Positions 33,940-45,909 of a stretch of DNA of 64,000 nucleotides are shown here, piece by piece; position 1 is the first letter of the stretch; the number at the start of each line of letters is the position of its first letter. Both the position numbers and the translations under genes were made by a program. This DNA is from Amborella trichopoda. Lineage: Eukaryota > Streptophyta > Magnoliopsida > Amborellales > Amborellaceae. The notes below the pieces were generated by a model. It was given only the letters and a program-made list of their open reading frames with translations. It was not told the origin of the DNA and ran no database searches. Where the stretch lies: the NCBI RefSeq assembly GCF_000471905.2, contig NW_006494942.1, forward strand, positions 138,234-202,233, in the 5' to 3' direction.

Positions 33940-34640
33940 ATGAGCTCCCGTCGTCCATGATAGAAGGGTAAGAAGAGAGAGAAAACATGGGCGATAATGA
34001 GCCTCCGCCATCCATGACAGAGAATGAGGGAAGAGAAAGAAAATGTGGACGACGATGAGCTTCCACCGTCTATGACACAGGATGAGAGGAGAGAGAAAAT
34101 ATGGGCAGCGATGTGCTTCTGCCATCCATGACAGAAGATTAAGAGGAGAAAGAAAATATGGGCGGCAATGTGCATCCATCGTCCATGATAAAAGATTAAG
34201 AGGAGAGAGAAGACATTGGCGACGATGTGCTTCCGTCGTCCATGATAAAAAAATGAGAGAAGAGAGAGAAGACATGGGTGGCAATGTGCTTCTACCGTTC
34301 ATGATAAAAGAATGAGAAAAGAGAGAGAAGACATGGGCGGCGATGTGTTTCTGTCGTCCATGAAAAAAGAATAAGAGAAAAGAGAGAAGACATAGGTGGC
34401 GATGTGCTTCCACCGTCCATGATGAAAGAATGAGAGAAGAGAGAGAAGACATGGTGGCTATGTGCTTTGCCGTCCATGACAAAAGAATGAGAGAAGAGAG
34501 AGAACACATGTGTTGCGATGTGCTTCCACCATTCATGAAGAGAATAAGAGAAGAGACAAAACATGGGTGGTGATGTGCTTCCGCCATCCATGACAGATGA
34601 TTAAGAAGAGGGAGAGAACGTGGACAGTGATGTGCTTCTG
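33940..34640 (-). repeat. 57-60 bp minisatellite in solo LTR
   Basis: About twelve units of ATGGGCGGCGATGTGCTTCC plus GTCGTCCATGATAAAAGAAT and GAGAGAAGAGAGAGAAGAC. Starts at 34,158, 34,215, 34,273 and 34,332 give 57-59 base spacing. Because units lack stop codons on the minus strand, a 358-codon frame runs through it; it is not a gene. Confidence 0.9.
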
Positions 34641-34779
34641 TCTTCCATGACATAAAGGAAGATAGGGAGACTTTGACAGAGGCTCGGCCCACCACTCGAG
34701 TTGTAGCCCGGCTCGGTGTTCATGTCTTTGAAGCAAGAAGACATCATGCTAGGCGATAGACTCCACCATGCATGAATAG

Positions 34780-35030
34780 AGAGGAAGGAGAGAGAACAGA
34801 GAGACAGTAGGAAAGAGAAGAGAGAGAAATGAAAGATAAAGAAAAAGAAGGAAAGTGGATAAAGAAGATCAAAGGGGAAATAAGAAAGAAAAATGGACGT
34901 GAAGAGAGAGATAGATAGAGATAGAGATGAGGAGAAAGAAAGACAAAGATTAGAGGAGAGAGAAAGAGAGAGATTAGAGGAGAGAGAAAGAGAGAAATGA
35001 GAGGAGAGAGAAAGAGAGGAGCAGAGAGAG
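34780..35030 (-). repeat. GA-rich tract in solo LTR
   Basis: Near-pure purine stretch of GAGAGA, GGAAAGAG and AGATTAGAGGAGAGAG repeats. It is the reverse of the CT tract seen in plus-strand family A LTRs. Confidence 0.92.
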
Positions 35031-36489
35031 AATTATCTTCACCAAAAGGTACCTTCTCTCTACTCTCTCTCTCTCCAAGACGTGCCCACAATTTGAACGT
35101 GAAAACTCTCAAATTTTATTGATGAGTATTGAATAGTCAAGGGTCCTATAACAATTGTGTTTAACATGTACTTATAGAAATGGGCCCAATCATGGGTGGA
35201 TGCTCAAAACCTACCTAAATTGATGATAATTACAATTTAATTGAATTAAAAGAAATTCTAAAATTGGGTACAAAAGAACTGTTTTGCCCCCACCTAACAA
35301 TGTGTAAAATTTCAAAACAGTCCTTGTTGCTGCCCTAGAACTTGTGTGATCCTCCGTGGATGATCTGAGGTTGCTCTGGTGCCCGTTTGACTGAAGATGA
35401 TTTTTTTCTCGTAAGGCTCGACATGGCGATCGATTTGATACCAACTTCGAGCCATAGATCGTGTTTTTAAGCCACGATCATGCGACTCAAAATTTGGATG
35501 AATCTTACAAACTTCTGATCAATAATTTGCTTATTTCTTGAAATTTTTTCTTTAGTTTCTTTGCTAAATCACACAAAGCATGTCGTCACGATCATGTGGC
35601 AACAAACGCAACTCGATTTTGTGTGCGACCAAAGATTTTGTCAACTTGGGTTTTGGCCAAAATTTTGAAATCTGGTGACAAAATTTTATAAAAGATTTGA
35701 TGCCTTTGTGTGTGAAATCCAACCGTTCATCGTACGTGGGGATTTGAACCAGAGATAGCCTCCAACCTTACGCACATAATACAATTGGTTTTGCATCGAT
35801 CGGGTATGTGAGTGTCGTGATTTGGCCGCTCGAGCACGGCATACTACTGCTAAATTTTCTTCAACTATCTTCACGAATCAACTTCTCTCTAGTTTTTCTC
35901 CCTGATCAAGTATCATCATGAGTCGTGCCACATATCAAAATGCTCATCTTGATGAGATGAACATGCTCACCAAATGAGAGTGATCTAACCTAGAACGAGT
36001 GAGATATGGGCCTTTGAAGTTATTGCTCGGGACTGTACACATCAGCCTCCTTTAATGGAGATTGGTGTAGGGAAGCCATAAGGGAATAGCGTGCGGCCTA
36101 CCCCTTTTTTGTCTTTTACCCATAACTTCGTCTTAGAATGCCTGATTAAGCTGAAACTTGACCCATAGGAGTTTTCGATTGTACCGGATCCCATGCCGGT
36201 TGTCCTCATAATTGTTTAACGCACCGAGAATATAGCTCTAGTTACGGGGTCCGTTTCGGGGTGTTAAAAGCTAATTTTTCTGAAATTGTTTCTTTGTCTA
36301 TGCTGCCTTAAGCATGTCGAATTGAGACAAAACTTAGCAGGTAGCCTTTTGGAGTGTTTAAGAAGATTTTGACCTGTTTTGGGGCAATTTTGAGACTGCT
36401 GAGAGTTTCACTCCATGTTAAGGCTTTATTGACCTGCTTCCTCTTTATTCCACATTAGGGACCAAAGTGCTGAAAAATCTCTTTAAACA

Positions 36490-37300
36490 CTAATATATAT
36501 ACAACGTAGGTGTGTTTCACTTACAACCTTCCCTTTTCCCCCCAAGTAGCAATCAAACTCAACCGCATCAAGGTGTTCTCCATAGAAGAACCTTACCCAC
36601 TGGGTGAAGGTTACACGGTCGCCACTAAATTGAGAGCTAAGGAGTTGGTAGATCTCAAAAATCTCCTTAAGCTCAGTAGGAGGTGCCTCAATCCCCAAAG
36701 GTGCCCCACCAAAGATGACTGAGTTTTGAGGCACGAACTCATCATACATCGCTCCCATCAATGGTAGGCCACCAATAAAGTGAAGATCTAGTAGAGAGAT
36801 CCTTACCTCGCCATGACCAAAGAGCCATGTATTGTTAGCATAACTCCATGTTTCCAACAGTACCTTGATGATGTTTGAGCTGTGATCGAAATATCCTACA
36901 AAGCATTGAATTGCCATTGGATAGGAAGTGCGCTTGAGTTTGTCTGTATACTATTGCAGCAAATTATGAGTCCAGGAAGAATACCCTCTCAAAACCCGGT
37001 GCTCCTCTTGCACTCGGAGTGTAGCAAGGGATCAAACCAAACCCCTTGTCTTGGCCATTCTCTTCCCAAGGGTGGGTATTTTTTCGCCAGAAACTATCTC
37101 CCTATGCAGGCAGTGAAGAAGTGCAAAACCCTCTTCAACTGAAACTGTGCCCTCGTTGTTTTCCCGGGCTTCAAAGCATACTGGTTCACCGATAAAGGTG
37201 ACACTCAGGGGCCACACCAGTTTACATGAGGCTCCGTGAGCCAGACGGGTTTCCCTCTGACCAAACTTTCACCAATAAAAGTCACTAGTCCTCAGCTCCC
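36490..37300 (-). pseudogene. Plant mobile domain, upstream half of E5 PMD ORF
   Basis: The clean open part 36,917-36,483 reads VKVLLETWS-like text (IIKVLLETWSYANNTWLFGH), then GEVRISLLDLHFIGGLPLMG and YDEFVPQNSVIFGG. These are typical PMD landmarks: an E.W...T.WLF.HGE segment followed by a hydrophobic GLP.MG loop. Upstream, in other frames, lie GEPVCFEARE and LHCLHREI...LGKRMAKTRG, which match E4. At least one stop and one frameshift occur before 36,917. A solo LTR cuts the frame at 36,490. The strand is opposite to the E5 element sense, as for antisense extra ORFs reported in Tat elements. Confidence 0.82.
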
Positions 37301-38314
37301 CCGCTCTTGGAAGACTTTTAACTTCCAGAATGTTGGTAGAATGTCGGTCGCCTGAAAGATCCGCATTTGGTGCACACACTTGCTCTATCAAAAATCTTGG
37401 CTGCCGTGCACGTTTCAACGTTGGGAACGCTCACTGTCGCACGTGCCCTTCACAGCCTAGCATGTCACTCACGGTCCTGCGCAACTCACCGCCATGCGCT
37501 CCACTCACTGATGTGTGCAACCCACTGTCGTGCGTAACTCACTGCCGTGCACAACGCACCGTCGTGCGCAAGTCACTGTCGTGTGTGAACTTCACTACCA
37601 TGCGCAACTCTCTGTCATGCGCGACTTACTACCTAGCGTGTCACTTAGACAGCTGAGCACGTTATTCTGTCGAGTGTGACCCACTGCCATGCGCACTTCA
37701 TTGTCAAACGCACTAAGACTGACGTGCACACCTACTATCGAGCACGGTTTCCATGCCTATCCCTCACACGTGTCACATGTAATGTATTGATTCCTGGGCA
37801 CACCGCCTACCGACTACACGGCCCTGTAATGCTTGGACGTGTGGCCCTTTTCACAAGCGCAGATGGTGACTCTTGGTTGCCTCAATCGACGACAGCCGAA
37901 CGAGTTCCATGTATGTTTCCCACCATCACTGCTCCTCAAAAGTAAACGTAGTCAAAAAATTTCCCTTCTGCTAAAAAGCACTGCAAGACTTCGACTCCCC
38001 CAGTTTTTCTTGCAACTCACTGGAGAACCTCTGAAGAGATGGTACCTGCTCGACCAAAAAACTCTCTGACGAGTACTTGCCTTCACTTGCAACTTCTACG
38101 TTCACCGAAGAACTCCCTCACATCACCATAATCAACTCAGTGATTCTCATAACGGCCCCCTTTTGAGAGAATCTCGTCACCGAAATCTACTTGCTGATCA
38201 ATGAGAACTCTCCACCGAGGCTTTTTCCTAACGCCAGAATTGTTAAAATGCAGTACCCTCACCGAAATCCATCCATTATTGTTTAAGGAATTTTACTATG
38301 GTGAAATGGTAAGA
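37301..38314 (-). other. Leader between antisense promoter and E5 PMD
   Basis: About 1 kb separates the TATA box from the PMD coding, the same distance as in E4. It contains an 18-base CpG-rich array at 37,430-37,660 (ACTCACTGCCGTGCGCA-like, some twelve units). The rest shows no long frame shared with E4, so it is probably untranslated or intronic. Confidence 0.5.
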
Positions 38315-38335
38315 GGGGTTTTTACCCCTTTTATA
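38315..38335 (-). promoter_or_regulatory. Antisense TATA box with GGGG/CCCC hairpin (E5)
   Basis: The minus strand reads TATAAAAGGGGTAAAAACCC C, the same layout as at 4,735, 18,976 and 60,033. The stem GGGG/CCCC has a five-base loop. PMD coding starts about 1 kb downstream on the same strand. A solo LTR was inserted only nine bases upstream of it. Confidence 0.65.
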
Positions 38336-39089
38336 CCCTATGCTTGGTTAGGTGCCTCGATCTAGCCCCCGAATCTAGATGATCTGGTGGCACGTGTCGC
38401 AGGATTCAAGGAAAACCTAGGACTTGAGATCGCTCTCTCGAGAAACTTATTAAGAAACAAGAGCAGGTACACCAACCGGTGAGAGAGGAATTTGATGTGA
38501 GGCAGGACATACCTCACTTGGATCCGTGACTCACTTGGGCTAACTCGTATAGGTGCCCTCTTAAATCACAGTGGAAAGCCCCCCAGTTCTACAACTTGTT
38601 CAAAATTGCCTCCCTTGACCTGTACTCTCTTGTTTCTGCAATTACACACACACGGTTAATTTACAAGACAAGTAGGCCAAGGGACCCCACCTTGTATTTG
38701 GGCGAATGCACACAGGCGTGCACATTATAAAGAGGAAAGGGAAGAATAATGAGATGAAGATTAAGGTGATAAAAGGAGAAGGAAGAAATATAATAGAGGA
38801 AAGAGAAGAGAAGAAAGAGAATTTTGATCGGATGGCTAGACTAACACAGTGGCTAGAGCAGTATAGTGACTGATTTTGCGTGGTAGCAAGATAGGCAAGG
38901 TAACTCAGATCGGCACGACGGCTTAACTACTCGATGATAGAACCAACACCAACCAGCCTGACACGATGGCTAGTCTGATGTGGCAGCAAAATGAGCACGG
39001 TAACTCATACCGGCACGACGGTTAAACTGCTCGATGACCAGACTACTATGACAGTGCTAGACTTAACCTATCCCTTGGTCAAACGAGAA

Positions 39090-39720
39090 AGGAAGAAAAA
39101 AGAAGAGAGAGAAGAAAGAGAAGAGAGGAAGAAGTAAGGGAAGAGTGAGAGAGAGGAAAAAAAGCAAAGAGAGAGGAGAAGAGAGATAAAAGAAGAGGAG
39201 ATAAGAAGAGAAGAGAGAGGAGAGATAAGAGAGAAGAAAGAAAAGAAAGGAGAGGAAGAGTGGAGAGATAAGAGAGAAGATAGAAGAGAGAAAAAGAAGA
39301 GAGACTAAGAGAACAGACAAGAGAGAGAAGAAGAAGTGAAAAGAAGAGAGAGAAGAAGAAGTGAAGAGAAGAGAGAAAAGAATAAGAGAAGAGAAGGAGA
39401 AGAAGAAGAAAAGAGAAGAGAAGAGAAGAGAAAGAGAGAAGAATATGACGAGAAGAGAAGAGAAGAGAGAAGAATATGATGAGAAGAGAAGAGATATGAG
39501 AGTGGAGATAAGAGAGGAGAGAGGAGAAAAGAAAAGAAGAGAATAGATGAGAGATAAAGAACAATAGAGAGGGCAAGATAAAGAGGAAAGATGGGAGAGA
39601 ACATAAAGTATGTGAGAGAAAGAGAAGAGCAGTGGGAGAGAAGAGAGAGATGAGGAAGAAAGAAGAAGATGAGAAGAAAGAGAAAAGGGAGAAGAAAGAG
39701 AGATGAAAATTAGGGGAGAG
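39090..39720 (-). repeat. First GA-rich tract of the interrupted LTR
   Basis: 630 bases of nearly pure purine built from AGAAGAGAGAGAAG and GAAAAGAGAAG repeats. The 231-codon minus-strand frame across it consists mostly of Ser, Leu and Phe and is a composition artefact. Confidence 0.93.
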
Positions 39721-39729
39721 ATGAGAGAT

Positions 39730-40060
39730 ATGTCATGGACGGTGATGGTCATTGCCATTCATGATAGGAGGGAGAGGAGGGAGGTAACATGGACGATAAT
39801 GTGTTATGTCGTCCATGACAAAAGAGAGAGAAAGAAGAAAGGAGTAAGGACAACAATGGGTTCTGCCTTTCATGAATAAGGAGAGGGAAAGGGGGACAAA
39901 GAGGAGAAACATGGATGGTAATGGGCTCTGTCGTCCATGGTAGGAGAGAAGAAGAGGGAAGGGGAGAAGAGAAATGGATGGCGATGAGTTCCACCGTCTA
40001 TCACAAGAGAGAGAGAGTAAGAGAGAACATAGACGGTGATGGGTTCCGCCCTTCATGACA
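39730..40060 (-). repeat. ~60-bp minisatellite in the interrupted LTR
   Basis: About five units of ACATGGACGGTGATGGGCTC plus CGTCCATGACA and AGAGAGAG. Same core as the arrays at 33,940 and 54,460. Confidence 0.82.
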
Positions 40061-40319
40061 GGGGAGCAAGAGACAAGAGAGAGAAAAGAAGGGACACGCT
40101 CTGCTATAACCATCACTGTGCGAGTCAGAAAAGACTCAGACACGACCCGGTCCGTCACTTGGGAAAGGGCCTGGCTCTGTGCCTTTGTCAAAGGATAAGA
40201 GAAGAAATCTCATGCGCAGTGATGAGAAGCATCATGCACAACATGGTGAAGGAGGAACTTAGACAGAGGCTCGACCCGCCACTCAAGTTAGGGCCCAACT
40301 CACTGTGTTCATTCTAAGA

Positions 40320-41150
40320 GATCAGAAGAGAAGGAGAATGTCATGCTCAGTGATGGGTACCACTGCACATGACTGGGGAGGAGAGAGAAAAGAAAGAATA
40401 AAGAGAGAAAGAATATGAGATAGTAAAGAAAAGGAAAGGAAGAGAGAGGGAGAGAGTAAAGAGGCACATGAAGAAAGAGAGGGATTAGAAAAGAAGAGAG
40501 ATAGAAAGGAAAGTAGAGAGAGAAAAAAAGTAGAGAGAGATAGAGAAAGAAAAGATTAGGAAAGAGAGGAGAGAAGATTTAGAAAGATAGAGATAAGGAA
40601 AGAAGAGAGAGCTAGGAAGGGAAGTAGAGAGATAAGAAGGAAAGATTAGGAAATAGAGAGAGAAGAAAGAAGAGAAGGGAAGGGGAGAAAGAAGAAAGAA
40701 AATAGAGAGAGAAAGAAAAAGGAGAGAGAAGATTAAGAAAAGAGAGAGAGGATTAGGAAAGGGAGAGAATGAGATAAGAAGGACCAGGAGAGAGAAAATG
40801 AAAGTAGGAGAGAAAAAAATTAAGAAAGATGGAAACATGCACAGTGGTACTTACTGCCATGCATGTTGAGAGAGAGATGAAGAGAGTGAAAAAAATAAAG
40901 AGATAGAGAGGTTAAGAGAGAGAAAAAAGAAGAGAGAGAGAGGAAAAGAGGCATGCACAGTGTTTCTAACTACCGTGCATGTTGAGAGAGGTATGAGAGG
41001 GAAAAATGGTAGAAGAGAGATAGAGAGAAGAAGACAAGAAGAAGAGAAAGAAAGAGAGAAGAAGAAGAGAAAGAGAGAAGAGAGAGAAAGAAAGAAGAGA
41101 GAGATAGAAAGAAGAGAAGAGGAGAGAGAAAAGAGGAGAGAAAACTACCT
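40320..41150 (-). repeat. Second GA-rich tract of the interrupted LTR
   Basis: A second purine tract of about 830 bases, broken by three short segments of TGCATGCACAGTG type (near 40,360, 40,840 and 40,950). The two tracts explain why this LTR is longer than the others. Confidence 0.9.
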
Positions 41151-41228
41151 AGGGTATCGGGCTCTTTCTTCTCTCTCCTTTCTCTCTTTCTCCAATACGT
41201 GCCCACAATCTCAATGTAAAATCTAAAT

Positions 41229-41320
41229 TTTATTCATCCAGTTGAAGGTCTTTTATAATGAGTCAAAACATGTAATTATAGAGTTGGGCCCAAAACATGA
41301 GTGGAGGCCAATAAATTACC
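41229..41320 (-). promoter_or_regulatory. Decayed promoter and polyadenylation signal of the interrupted LTR
   Basis: The reverse of AATAAA lies at 41,229-41,234. GTTGGGCCCAAAACATGAGTGG (antisense CACTCATGTTTTGGGCC) near 41,284 is the conserved stretch that precedes the TATA box in other copies. The TATA position reads TAATTATAG, so it is damaged. Confidence 0.5.
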
Positions 41321-41819
41321 CTAATTGTTAAAAATACAATTTATTTGAATTAAAATAAAAAAAAAAAATAGGTGTAAAATTACGATTTTTCCCTTGCTCA
41401 ATAATACAAAAAATTTCAAAACAGTCCCTGTTGTAATCATGGAACATGTTCGATTTTCTTAGGATGATTCGGGGTTTCTCCGGTGCCTGCATGGCCAAAA
41501 AATGATTACTTTCTCGTTGGGCTCAGCATGATGATCAATTTGATACTGACATCGAGTCATGGATTACTCATTTAAGCCATGACCATGCAACTTGAAATAT
41601 GTACGAAACTTGAAAACTTTCGATCGATAGAGCGCTCATTTCTTGATGTATTTCCTTGGTTTCTTCACTGACTTGCACTGAGCATGCCTTCACGATTGCA
41701 TTGCAACAAACGAAGCTCGATTTCGTGTTCAAACGAAGATTTTACAATTTTGGATTTTTTACCGAAATTTAGATTCCATCGTACGTGAAATTCTACAACA
41801 ACTTTAAAATGGTCGTACG

Positions 41820-41824
41820 TGAAA
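41820..41824. repeat. Left target-site duplication TGAAA of gag-only element
   Basis: TGAAA lies directly before the LTR and is identical to 49,582-49,586 directly after the other LTR. A perfect five-base duplication is what Ty3/gypsy integrase leaves. Confidence 0.9.
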
Positions 41825-44428
41825 TGTGATGACCCCACGCTCGACCCCCTTGCCATGCTCAACGAAGGGTGACTGATTGCAGGTTCATGAACCATATATC
41901 ACGATTGCCACTCAGGTCTAAGTGCGCTCATCACTTTATCAACGCGGTAAACAAAGTAGACCACGGCAATGAACTTAAAACTATGGTACAAAGAGCAAAA
42001 TAACATCTAGAAATAGAATTCCCATTCAAACTAAAATCCACTATATAATCCCAAAAGTAGAACAATCTATTTGGCGCATCAAGGCCAATTAACAAAAAAA
42101 TTCCACAATAAATAAAAACTAGGTCCTGACTACTCTTTAGAACAATACAATGGAGGACGATATCTTCGCCTACTCTGAATCTCAACCATCTACAGCTTCC
42201 ACTAGACCACACCTTCCACCTGTGACTCTTGCTCTATAGAGATGGTAAAAAAATAACGGGATGAGCTTTACAGCCTAGTAAGTAAGTCTAGATCCTAAGT
42301 ACCATAACGAATCTATCACAATAAGGATATAAGATAAATCAGGAATCTCATCAGTATATAAATCACAAGCATCAAAGCAGGTATCAGAATTCTTCATTTA
42401 GTCCATGCACTAATTACATTCACATTCCCGACACAGCTAATAGATGTCACAAGAATTGGAAGTTCAAAACACCCTTTTTAGGCAAATACCATCATAGAAC
42501 ATAGCAGTCATGCATTTCGCAATATCATTCATTCATCTATAGTTGAACATGTTTCACAGCATGCATTTCAATTTTATGGAAGCATATTCTCATTTCATAG
42601 CATTCAAAAGTTTCGGTCATGCAATACAAACAATGCATGTACCTCACTGGTCTTAATCACACATGCAGGCCCTACAATATTCTCAAAGCAAGCCAATCAG
42701 TCACATATCACAGTATGGTCATGCAATACTCTCAGAGCATGTCAATCAATCACATATCACAGTATGGTCATGCAATACTCTCAAAGCATGCCAATCAGTC
42801 ACATATCACAGTATGGTCATGCAATATGCTCAAAGCATGCCAATCAGTCACATATCATAGTATTGTCATGCAATACGCTCAAAGCATGCCAATCAGTCAC
42901 ATATCATAGTGTGGTCATGCAATACGCTCAAAGCATGTAAATCAATCACATATCACAGTATGGTCATTCAATACGCTCAAAGCATGCAAATCAATCATAT
43001 ATCACAGTATGGTCAAGCAATACGTTCAAAGCATGCCAATCAGTCACATATCATACTATGGTCATGCAATATGCTCAAAGCATGACAACCAATCACATAT
43101 CACAGTATGGTCATGCAATGCCCTCAAAGCATGCCAATCAGTCACATATCACATTATGGTCATGCAATATACTCAAAGCATGCCAATCCACAGTATGGTC
43201 ATGCAATACGCTCAAAGCATGTCCATCAGTAATATATCACAGTATGGTCATCAAATAAGCTCAAAGCATGTCAATCAGTCACATATCACAGTAAACAAGG
43301 ATATCTTTCATTTAAAACCAATTTGGTCTCGTTTGGACATCGTTTGGTCACCGAAAAACATGATGCAAGAACTGTCACAGAAATTCTCATCCTAAAGTTT
43401 TGCTTGCTATAAAGAACACTTAGCAATACACAACCAAAGGCAAATCTTGATGCAAGACCATATTCATTTTACACTAGTCATAGTAGAGATTAACAATACA
43501 CATCATTTACAGCTAACAAGTTCGCTTGCATTGCCCAGACAACCATGGCATAGAGGGCACAAATTTAGTATTTCCCATCTCATCTACCCCATTCAAACTT
43601 GTATGCCTCCTCCCATCATTTAACCACCATCCACTCCCCCCCCCCCCCCTCCCCACCATTCATACTCTAAAACAGTCCTTATAATTTACTGATGCAGAGG
43701 AGCTAGACCCACTTACCAATGGTTCACGGTGTCTCAAAGTCTTCGCACTTCGCAGGCCACTCCAAGCTTCAACAGTGGCTTCCCAACAGGCACAGGGCTC
43801 TAACTAGAGCTTCTAGAGAGAGAGAGAGCATAAGGGGAAAAACCAAAACGGCTATGATATGGAAGGGAAAGGGTTTAAGTACCCATAGGTGGGTGGAAAT
43901 CATTGCGGCTGACAGGTGGGTGGCATCGTCAGGCACGGCTCTGACAAAAGCGGTGTTGGCAGATACGACTCTGACAGAAGTGGTGTTGGAAGATACGACT
44001 CTGACAGCCAAATCCTATTTTCCATGCACGGTGATTGCTTCCTTCGCATGTGGGGATATGCCAAACGGTGCTAGGCCTCTCTTCACGAACAACGCTGGTC
44101 CATTCGAGCACGGCGTTACAACTCCATGCACGCGGCATTAGACAGCGATGCTACACATGGCAATGCTCCTCATGGTGCTACACTCGCGGCAATGCCTCTT
44201 ACGCTCAGGGTGATGCTTCCATTCGTGCGCAGCGATACCAATTTACACACGGCGTTACCAATCACTCCAAAGCTCGCGCTACCTCTTACTACACTGGTGG
44301 TGATGTTTTTCTATCTCTCTCCTCCTTTCCAAACGACGTTGCCTCACACTCCCTATGGTGCTTGTCCTTCCCTCACTTATCTCTATGGTTGCAAGCATCT
44401 TACGTTTAGGAGAATTGGGGTCCTTACA
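41825..44428 (-). repeat. 3' LTR of gag-only element
   Basis: 2,604 bases that align throughout with 47,002-49,581. In plus coordinates it starts TGTGATGACCCCACGC and ends GGTCCTTACA. A 49-bp array lies at 42,665-43,300 and a run of 14 C at 43,636-43,649. The reading TGGGTACTTAAACCCTTTCC (minus strand near 43,887-43,868) is the likely TATA-like core, also kept in the other LTR and at 29,057. Short ORFs here are not shared. Confidence 0.92.
42665..43300 (-). repeat. 49-bp tandem array in 3' LTR
   Basis: About thirteen units of CATGCAATACGCTCAAAGCA plus TGCCAATCAGTCACATATCA and CAGTATGGT. Starts at 42,721 and 42,770 give exactly 49 bases. The last units are shortened (a unit near 43,187 lacks the CAGTCACATATCA part). 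Three units make 147 bases, so frames stay open through the array and create false ORFs. Confidence 0.95.
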
Positions 44429-44441
44429 TCATCCCCCCGTT
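44429..44441 (-). other. Polypurine tract of gag-only element
   Basis: The minus strand reads AACGGGGGGATGA directly before the 3' LTR start TGTAAGGACC. Purine content and position fit the plus-strand primer. The next 400 bases (44,442-44,849) hold nothing I can name. Confidence 0.82.
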
Positions 44442-44849
44442 AACCCCAAAATGACATGTATGACATCCAACAGTCGGGGGAGAGGCATCCTCACATGCAC
44501 CATTGTCTTATACAACAATCTATAGTCTTATCCCTAGTATCACAGTCTTATACTTGATACTTCATAGCAATACACAAAGTGTGCACCATTTATCCGTAAA
44601 TTATATCTATCTCAACATGTAAACACCAACAGGCTAATACATATAGATTAGGTCTTTCAACCGTGAGCAATCACAACCGATCAGCAACTTCCAGCTGGGA
44701 TCAATCTCCAGTTAGGGTCCAACAGTATTCACAAAGTGGCATCTTACAAGTATCAATCATACAATACATTCAAATCACACATCTTATTAATATCAATCAT
44801 GCAGTGTACATTAGAGCACGTACCATAGAAACATAGAGTCACAAAATCA

Positions 44850-45545
44850 AAGAGTGGGTCCTGCGATACACCCCAAGCAGGCACCACAAAGTCACAAAAT
44901 CTCAACTCGAGAATCGAGCCCTGCAATACGCTCAGAGAAAGTACATCAAAATCACAGAATCATGAAGTCACACAATCAGAAAATCATATCCTGCAATATG
45001 CTCAAGGCAGGCTTTCTATTAGTACAATCACAATATCAGGTCCCACAATACGCTCAAAACAGGCACCCTCCAAACATTAGTCATGGTCACAAAATACGCT
45101 CAAAGCGTGCACCACAAAATCACAAAGTCAGGCCCTACAATACACTCAAAGTAGGCACCCTATACAAACATTAGTCGCTATCATGCAATACGCTCAAAGC
45201 ATGCACCACAAAATCATAAAGTCCGGCCCTACAATACACTCAAAGTAGGCACCCTTTACAAACATCAGTCGTGGTCATGCAATACGCTCAAAGCGTGCAC
45301 CACAAAATCATAAAGTCCAGCCCTACAATACACTCAAAGTAGGCACCATATATAAACATCAGTCGTGGTCACGCAATACGCTCAAAGCTTGCACCACAAA
45401 ATCACAAAGTCAGGCCCTACAATAAACTCAAAGTAGGCACCCTATACAAACATCAGTCGTGGCCACGCAATAAGCTCAAAGTGTGCACCAAAAATCACAA
45501 AGTCAAGCCCTACAATACACTCAAAGTAGGCACCATTCTAGAAAT
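44850..45545 (-). repeat. 94-bp tandem array in internal region
   Basis: Units starting GGCCCTACAATACACTCAAA lie at 45,131, 45,225, 45,319, 45,413 and 45,506, a spacing of 93-94 bases; less regular units begin at about 44,850. Each unit is a dimer of two ~47-base halves, one with ACAATACACTCAAAGTAGGC and one with GCAATACGCTCAAAGCGTGC. The second half is the same module as the core of the 49-bp LTR array. Confidence 0.92.
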
Positions 45546-45909
45546 AATTATGGTCATGCAACATGCACAAATCACGCCCTAGCACTTGCTATAATCGTAC
45601 CATGTTTCACTCATCACATAGTCCTTGTCGCGAGATTGACCACACAGATCATAACATCGAACATTTATCGCTACATTTACATGGCACACATTAGTTCTCA
45701 AATAGATGGGCTAAGACATACCCCCAATCAAAGTTCTACACAATCATCACACAAAAAGCATCTTCAACCGATAACACACAATTTAAGCATAGCCAGGCAA
45801 TAAAGATCCAAACTCTATTATATGTGCCAAAAAATGGTGTTACAATTACAGTGAGAGGAAACAAAGTCCAACAAAATTCTAGATTTCACATTAGAATCAA
45901 AACACACTT

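Larger units (their letters stand above)
33045..36489 (-). mobile_element. Solo family A LTR inside the E5 PMD ORF
   Basis: It runs from TAGTTAGGTGCC (TG changed to TA) to CTTTAAACA, the reverse of TGTTTAAAG: 3.45 kb. The terminal block lies at 33,045-33,400, a minisatellite at 33,940-34,640, a GA tract at 34,780-35,030, the reversed AATAAA at 35,115-35,120 and U3 at 35,200-36,489. Flanking fives are CTGAC (33,040-33,044) and CTAAT (36,490-36,494), equal at three positions with two transitions, so a decayed target duplication. PMD coding continues on both sides with no element interior next to the LTR, which makes it a solo LTR. Confidence 0.78.

Noticed and set aside
33619-34695. 358-codon minus-strand ORF, the longest in the window
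   Set aside because: It runs through the 57-60 bp minisatellite and a GA-rich flank; the protein is only the repeat unit translated in shifting frames (SWTTEAHRRPC-like), and other LTR copies do not keep it open.
39063-39758. 231-codon Ser/Leu/Phe-rich minus-strand ORF
   Set aside because: Pyrimidine-only coding from a purine tract lacks stop codons by composition; there is no conservation or start context.
42619-43395. ORFs with regular MVMQYAQSMPISHIS-like repeats (also 48,044-48,530)
   Set aside because: Three 49-bp units equal 147 bases, so all frames stay open; the frames are translations of a non-coding LTR array on the strand opposite to the element.
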